Source: Megalobrama amblycephala (Eukaryota; Chordata; Actinopteri; Cypriniformes; Xenocyprididae). Taken from it: a stretch of DNA of 64,000 nucleotides. The DNA lies in contig NC_063061.1 in NCBI RefSeq assembly GCF_018812025.1, positions 35,763,866 through 35,827,865 of the forward strand, given 5' to 3'. The translations under genes were made by a program, and so were the position numbers. The notes below the pieces were generated by a model that saw only the letters and a program-made list of their open reading frames with translations, was not told the DNA's origin and made no database searches. This document shows positions 58,955-64,000 of this stretch, piece after piece. Each line of letters starts with the position of its first letter. The first letter of the stretch is position 1.

Positions 58955-59950
58955 AAATAACAGATTTACATAGTAAAATACCCATTTCCATTGAAACAGT
59001 AATATATCGTAAAAACAATGCATTCTTTGTAATAATATGTCATTTTCAAGAAAGTAACCTTAAGGTGACAAATATTACCCAGAATGCATTGTTTTTACAG
59101 TATATTACAATGCATTCTGGGTAATATTATTTGTCGTTTTCGAGAAAGTAGCATGTTTTATAGGCCTCTTTTCTTAAAAAGACAAATATTACCCAGAATG
59201 CATTGTTTTTACAGTATATTACAATGCATTCTGGGTAATATTATTTGTCGTTTTTTTAAGGAAGAAGCATGTTTTATAGGCCTCTTTTCTTAAAAAAGAC
59301 AAATATTACCCAGAATGCATTGTTTTTACAGTATATTACAATGCATTCTGGGTAATATTATTTGTCGTTTTCGAGAAAGTAGCATGTTTTATAGGCCTCT
59401 TTTCTTAAAAAGACAAATATTACCCAGAATGCATTGTTTTTACAGTATATTACAATGCATTCTGGGTAATATTATTTGTCGTTTTTTTAAGAAAGAAGCA
59501 TGTTTTATAGGCCTCTTTTCTTAAAAAGACAAATATTACCCAGAATGCATTGTTTTTACAGTATATTACAATGCATTCTGGGTAATATTATTTGTCGTTT
59601 TCGAGAAAGTAGCATGTTTTATAGGCCTCTTTTCTTAAAAAGACAAATATTACCCAGAATGCATTGTTTTTACAGTATATTACAATGCATTCTGGGTAAT
59701 ATTATTTGTCATTTTCGAGAAAGTAGCATGTTTTATAGGCCTCTTTTCTTAAAAAGACAAATATTACCCAGAATGCATTGTTTTTACAGTATATTACAAT
59801 GCATTCTGGGTAATATTATTTGTCGTTTTTTTAGGAAAGAAGCATGTTTTATAGGCCTCTTTTCTTAAAAAAGACAAATATTACCCAGAATGCATTGTTT
59901 TTATGGTATATTACTGTTTCAATGGAAAACGGTACTGTGTAAATTTGTCT
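58955..59950. mobile_element. foldback MITE with internal 115-bp tandem array (about 7 units)
   Basis: The outer ends are inverted copies: left ACAGATTTACATAGTAAAAT, TTTCCATTGAAACAGTAATATAT, CGTAAAAACAATGCATTCT; right in reverse complement GTTTTTATGG, TATTACTGTTTCAATGGAAA, ACAGTGTAAATTTGTC-like. The inner 115-116-bp unit holds a hairpin, AATATTACCCAGAATGCATTG against CAATGCATTCTGGGTAATATT, and GCATGTTTTATAGGCCTCTT. Units alternate between a CGTTTTCGAGAAAGTAGC and a CGTTTTTTTAAGRAAGAAGC junction. Met-Tyr-rich frames across it are artefacts. Confidence 0.85.
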
Positions 59951-59968
59951 TTTTTTTGTCATTTTTTT

Positions 59969-59969
<1 letters not shown>

Positions 59970-60027
<58 letters not shown>
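59970..60027. repeat. (TA)n microsatellite
   Basis: A TA run of about 57 bases right after the foldback array. Confidence 0.95.
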
Positions 60028-60029
<2 letters not shown>

Positions 60030-60031
<2 letters not shown>

Positions 60032-60995
60032 CATTCAAAAATCACTCCAATTATTTATTTATTTTTTTCATTTATATAAGCAAAAATTAAAGGCAGCATA
60101 AAATCTAGCATGATTTTTAAATACTTAAAAAAAATCAACATTATATATTTTTTTTTTACAGTGATGAGAATTTGGGAGGTAATGTACTTAATTTTCATAA
60201 AACTAAAATAATGCAAAATGTCATATTGCAAAAATACCTTCATGGTCCTAAAAATGAAGCACATTATAATTTTTTTCTTTTGATTGTAGTGAAATGCTTT
60301 TGACTGTTTTCTTGGCAGCTCAATATCAGACAACCACAAAAGAGCTGTGCCAAAGAGCTGTGGTCTTCTGTTCTAAGAAATCTTAGCACTCATAATTTCC
60401 TGAGAAGATTTTAATGGTTGTGATCGTTGTATACTGTATATTCTCAGTCTGTGACACTGATGATCCTTCAGAGCGACACACTCCTGTCTGAACGGCTGTG
60501 TTCTTCAGTAAGGGACTTTGTGGCTGATTTGTTATCATTATGTCGTGAAACAATAGAGGGTGTTGAATATTTTCTATCCTGAGTTGGAGCAGGAAATGAG
60601 CTGTTGGGCCCGGGACAGAACCAAACTAATAACTAACCCCACAGGGATCTTCTCTTCCCTGCCTAAAAGAAAGAAATAAGACGGGATCGAACTTAAAAAA
60701 GCTTGTGACTCAAGGTCTGAGTGTATTTGGTGTAAGTTGATACGATTACAAAGGCCATTGTGAGGGAATTTCCTGTGTGGCGGTCATCCCCATGACGACA
60801 ATGTCCCCAACTGATGATGTCACAATAGGCGAAGCCCACGGAGCGCTGCATTGTTTCTTTGGTTTCCTCAGAGGATGCGAGCGGTGAACTCAGGAAATCT
60901 TTTTTTATTTTTTTATTTAGAGCAGTTGACTGATTGGTCTGAAGTCTCACTATAGTTCACAGCCGCTCTACTGTGAGAGAATACAGTCAACACTG
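60030..60995. other. intergenic, nothing recognised
   Basis: AT-rich to 60360, then mixed composition. No exon could be supported. Confidence 0.5.
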
Positions 60996-61002
60996 TTTTC
61001 TT

Positions 61003-61003
<1 letters not shown>

Positions 61004-61055
<52 letters not shown>
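61004..61055. repeat. (TATC)n microsatellite
   Basis: About 13 TATC tetramers directly before the left end of a Tc1-like remnant. Confidence 0.95.
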
Positions 61056-61057
<2 letters not shown>

Positions 61058-61062
<5 letters not shown>

Positions 61063-61860
61063 CTCTATATTACCAAAGGTTTTGGGACGCCTGCCTTTAC
61101 GTGCACATGAACTTTAATGACATCCCATTCTTAATCCGTAGGGTTTAATATGGAGTTGGCCCACCCTTTGCAGCTAATACAGCTTCAACTCTTCTGGGAA
61201 GGCTTTCCTCAAGGTTTAGGAGTGTGTTTATTGGAATTTCTGACCATTCTTCTAGAAGCGCATTTGTGAGGTCAGGCAGTGATGTTGGCGAGAAGGTCTG
61301 GCTCACAGTCTCCGCTCTAATTCATCCCAAAGGTGTTCTGTCGGGTTGAGGTCAGGGTAGTCAAGTTCCTCCACACCAAACTCACTCATCCATGTCTTTA
61401 TGGACCTTGCTTTGTGCACTGGTGTGCAGTCATGTTGGAACAGGAAGGGGCCATCCCCAAACTGTTCCCACAAAGTTGGGAGCATGAAATTGTCCATAAT
61501 GTCTTGGTATGCTGAAGCATTAAGAGTTCCTTTCACTGGAATCAAGGGTCAAGCCCAACCCCTGAAAAACAACCCCACACCATAATCCCCCTCCACCAAA
61601 CTTTACACTTGGCACAATGCACTCAGGCAAGTACCGTTCTCCTGGCAACCGCCAAACCCAGACTCCTCCATCGGACTGCCAGACAGAGAAGCGTGATTCG
61701 TCGCTCCAGAGAACACGTCTCCACTGCGCTAGACTCCAGTGGCTGCGTTCTTCACACCACTGCATCCGACGCTTTGCATTGCACTTGGTGATGTAAGGCT
61801 TGGATGCAGCTGCTCGGCCATGGAAACCCATTTGTTGGTTCTTCCAAAAATGGTTCTTCC
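61058..61860 (-). pseudogene. Tc1-like transposon remnant with broken transposase
   Basis: The left end ATATTACCAAAGGTTTTGGGACGCC is a Tc1-type terminus. Minus-strand frames carry RVLWSDESRFSVWQSDG, VPSVKFGGGG (61520-61831), then, after a frameshift near 61540, IPVKGTLNASAYQDI, FQHDCTPVHKARS and NPTEHLWDELERR (61303-61545). All three catalytic regions are recognisable, but a few residues before DLNPTEH are lost, the frame is broken and the N-terminus and the other terminus are missing. Inactive. Confidence 0.88.
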
Positions 61861-61919
61861 TTTGAAATCACTGTAGAAGAAAAAAACATTTTGGAATCTT
61901 TGTATACATGAGCTCATGA

Positions 61920-62135
61920 AACTGTGTTTCAGTTAGCAAATATCTTCAAAAGAGTCATAAAACATGTCATGCAGATGTCCCGAGACTCCAGCCTTCATCA
62001 GCTGCCAGACAAATGGAGCAGTTTTCCGCTGCGGTACAAACACTGGTCCGGTCTGATGAATGGGTGGAGACTACAACGGCTCCAGCGTCAACCTCACCTG
62101 AACTCTAGAACAGGTTTCACATTTGAGTTTTGAAT
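61920..62135 (+). other. unassigned exon-like segment
   Basis: The stretch is less AT-rich than its surroundings. One frame reads MEQFSAAVQTLVRSDEWVETTTAPAST and stops at the TAG after CCTGAACTC (about 62107). Another frame reads MQMSRDSSLHQLPDKWSS. I recognise neither. It could be a 3'-terminal coding exon or chance. Confidence 0.2.
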
Positions 62136-62359
62136 GTGACTGTAATGGCATTACTTTTGAGAGTTAAAATACACGTCACTGTGTCAACATCCATGTGCAT
62201 TTTGTTGCTAAGTGTGTACCATTGTTTATCACTGAGATGAGATCACCATAAAATGAAAATTGACAATTCTTGTACTTGTATGGAATATTGAAGTGTTTAT
62301 TATAAATGATTTATCTGTGCACATAATTTTTTTTCATATGTCCTCATAATGTTTTATTA

Positions 62360-62590
62360 AAATAACTTCCCCTCCCTCTAACAGCGATATCTCTTCTCTG
62401 ATGATGTGTTATGGCGTGAGGGCAGAGCCTGTCAATCACATGAGATTGACCAATAGCAAACTACAACCATCCAATCAATACCCCATGGACATAATCAAGC
62501 CCCGCCCTATATTTGTTCTTGTTTGAGAAGTCGTTTCACTTAGATATTCATCACAATAGGGAAGAAAAGACTAGCGCAACCTACATTTCA
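62360..62590. repeat. dispersed repeat shared with 36030-36250
   Basis: Same ordered segments as the copy near s1pr3 (CTTCCCCTCCCTC, TGTCAATCACATGAGAT, AATCAAGCCCCGCCCTA, CATCACAATAGGGAAGAAAA). Moderately diverged. Confidence 0.7.
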
Positions 62591-62651
62591 CTTTAATGTT
62601 ATGTTTAAATATATACATTTTGTTGGTATAGTTATTTTAATATCAAAACAA

Positions 62652-63002
62652 TTTGAATTAGTTTTAATTTTTGTATTACAGAGCCCAGACAGCACATGAC
62701 ATGCAGGAAAAAAATTAGTAAATCATGCGCACGATTTAGCCTACTATTTTTTCCTGCATGTCATGTGCTGCCTGGGCTCCGTAATACAAAAATGAAAACT
62801 AATGAAATAGTAAATCGGGAGCACGATTTAGCAAATCGAGGGAACGAAATAGTAAATCGGGAGCACGATTAAGCAAATCGAGGGAACGAAATAGTAAATC
62901 GGGAGCACGATTTAGCAAATCGAGGGAATGAAATAGTAAATCGAGAGCACGATTTATCCTACTATTTTTTTTTTCCTGCATGTAATGTTTGGGGCTCTGT
63001 AA
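62652..63002. mobile_element. foldback element with internal 42-bp tandem repeat
   Basis: The end-type sequence TTACAGAGCCC (62676) opposes GGGCTCTGTAA (63002). Inside, 62652-62804 is a large palindrome (AATTAGTTTTAATTTTTGTA, GCACATGACATGCAGGAAAAAA and their complements). Then a 42-bp unit (AAATAGTAAATCGGGAGCAC, GATTTAGCAAATCGAGGGAACG) is repeated about 3.5 times (62805-62956). The 60-codon minus-strand frame of LLNRAPDLLFRSLD repeats is this array, not a gene. Confidence 0.75.
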
Positions 63003-63009
63003 GTTTTAG

Positions 63010-63953
63010 TTATTTTAGCCATCAAGTTAAACTAAATAAAAATGTAAAATGTTGCCTTGATTTTATTTCAAGTAACTAAAATAACTCTGGTGGTACCATA
63101 AATAAAAATGAACTATCAAACCTGTGTGAAATGCTTTCTGACATGCATCATGGGGGGAAAAATCTTTGCAAACAATGCAAATTTACATGCAACGTTTGTT
63201 AAGAACTCATCAAGGTCCCAGATGGCCTAGTAGTCAGAGAGTTTGAGGTAAAAACCAGTCTGAGTTTTTCTGGTATGTATGAATCAAAATAGAAAGCCAG
63301 GAAGAGGAGGAGAACATCTCTTTGAGCGTTAGAGAAAGCCTGCGGCTGCAGTATATTAGACACGCGGTCGGTCTGAGAGGCAGGAGCCACCCTGAGCGGA
63401 GGGCTGGAGTCGGAGCGAGACCAGCTCATGAAAGGAATGTGGTTTTGATTCAGGGGGGTCAAGAGACCCAAACTCTCCATCTGAACGCAGATGTGCTGGC
63501 TCTCTCCACTGCTGACTGCTTTGTTTCATGGGCAAAGACAAAAGCATCTCCCTAGAAACATTTATACCTTATTATATTAGGGCTGACTGGACATAAAAAG
63601 CTGTAAGAGGGGCATATTTAACCTGACAGTGTGCTGCAGTTTTTGAATATAGTAGAGTGATTATTTCAATCCTAACAATCTGCTTTGTGTGAAATAGTTT
63701 ACTTTAAACATGTGCTTATGCTATGTTTCTTTAAAAATAATGACACTTGCTTTGACATTTTGTGTGTAAATACACTGATGTTAAGACATTTTTAATGTGA
63801 CTGTCTTTTTGGAGACACGTCTTGAGCGACATCTAGTGGTGCACAGACACTTATTTAATGATTATACTTTCTATCAGCCACCACTAGATGGAGACATATC
63901 ATAACAAATGCAAAAACTCAAACCAGCTCAGTCGGGACCGTATGTCCATCCAG
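63010..63953. other. intergenic, nothing recognised
   Basis: Overlapping short frames at 63199-63555 on both strands match no family. The GC content rises slightly near 63320-63500. No definite exon. Confidence 0.45.
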
Positions 63954-64000
63954 GTTTCCGTAGTGTAGTGGTTATCACGTTCGCCTCACACGCGAATTTT
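63954..64000 (+). tRNA. tRNA-Val(CAC), 5' part, cut by the window end or a pseudogene
   Basis: The sequence matches the first 43 bases of vertebrate tRNA-Val with anticodon CAC: acceptor GTTTCCG, A-box TAGTGTAGTGG (63961-63971), D-arm, and the anticodon stem-loop TTCGC-CTCACAC-GCGAA. After the anticodon stem the expected AGGTC variable region is replaced by TTTT, the last four bases of the window. It may be a normal gene with a sequence error at the edge, or a tRNA 5'-half pseudogene. Confidence 0.6.

Noticed and set aside
59084..59868. Repeated frames reading MHCFYSILQCILGNIICRF
   Set aside because: They are translations of the 115-bp tandem unit, without an independent start or family match.
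62799..62981. Frame with repeated LLNRAPDLLFRSLD
   Set aside because: It is the translation of the 42-bp tandem unit, whose length divides by three by chance.
63199..63555. Overlapping frames on both strands near the right edge
   Set aside because: Neither strand gives a recognisable domain, and the signal is equal on both.

Overview
The window looks like nuclear DNA of a teleost fish, most likely a cyprinid. The reasons are two split or single-exon vertebrate signalling genes, AT-rich intergenic DNA full of CA, TA and CT microsatellites, Tc1/mariner and hAT transposons, and many short non-autonomous elements of kinds common in cyprinid genomes. The species cannot be fixed by eye.

Region by region: 1-1882 is the 5' flank and untranslated leader of shc3. 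From 1883 to 31277 on the plus strand lies a complete shc3 gene, encoding the neuronal Shc adaptor (N-Shc/Rai). It has 12 coding exons, all joined in phase, and gives a 628-residue protein in the order CH2, PTB, CH1, SH2. Its introns hold most of the repeats of the first half, above all a block at about 19.55-24.31 kb in which roughly 60 copies of a 50-bp unit lie between the arms of a foldback element, interrupted by a hAT transposon. From 31278 to 37475 is the shc3 3' region and intergenic DNA. From 37476 to 38504 on the minus strand is an intact s1pr3-type sphingosine-1-phosphate receptor in one coding exon. The tail-to-tail pair shc3/s1pr3 matches the SHC3/S1PR3 arrangement on human 9q22, which supports both names. 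Upstream of s1pr3 is a Tc1-like transposon with an open 339-codon transposase, nested in a long palindromic element. From 42 to 64 kb I recognise no host protein gene. This part is built from TTAA-flanked elements (one carrying a nested hAT), two decayed Tc1 copies, several tandem arrays, and at the very end the 5' part of a tRNA-Val(CAC).

The two genes do not form a pathway unit. SHC3 couples phosphotyrosine receptors to Grb2/Ras and PI3K signalling, while S1PR3 is a G-protein-coupled lipid receptor. The most interesting structural theme is repeated: three separate foldback elements (about 19.5-24.3, 58.95-59.95 and 62.65-63.0 kb) carry internal tandem arrays, as if inverted-repeat elements here repeatedly seeded minisatellites. 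I see no new enzymatic or defence system.
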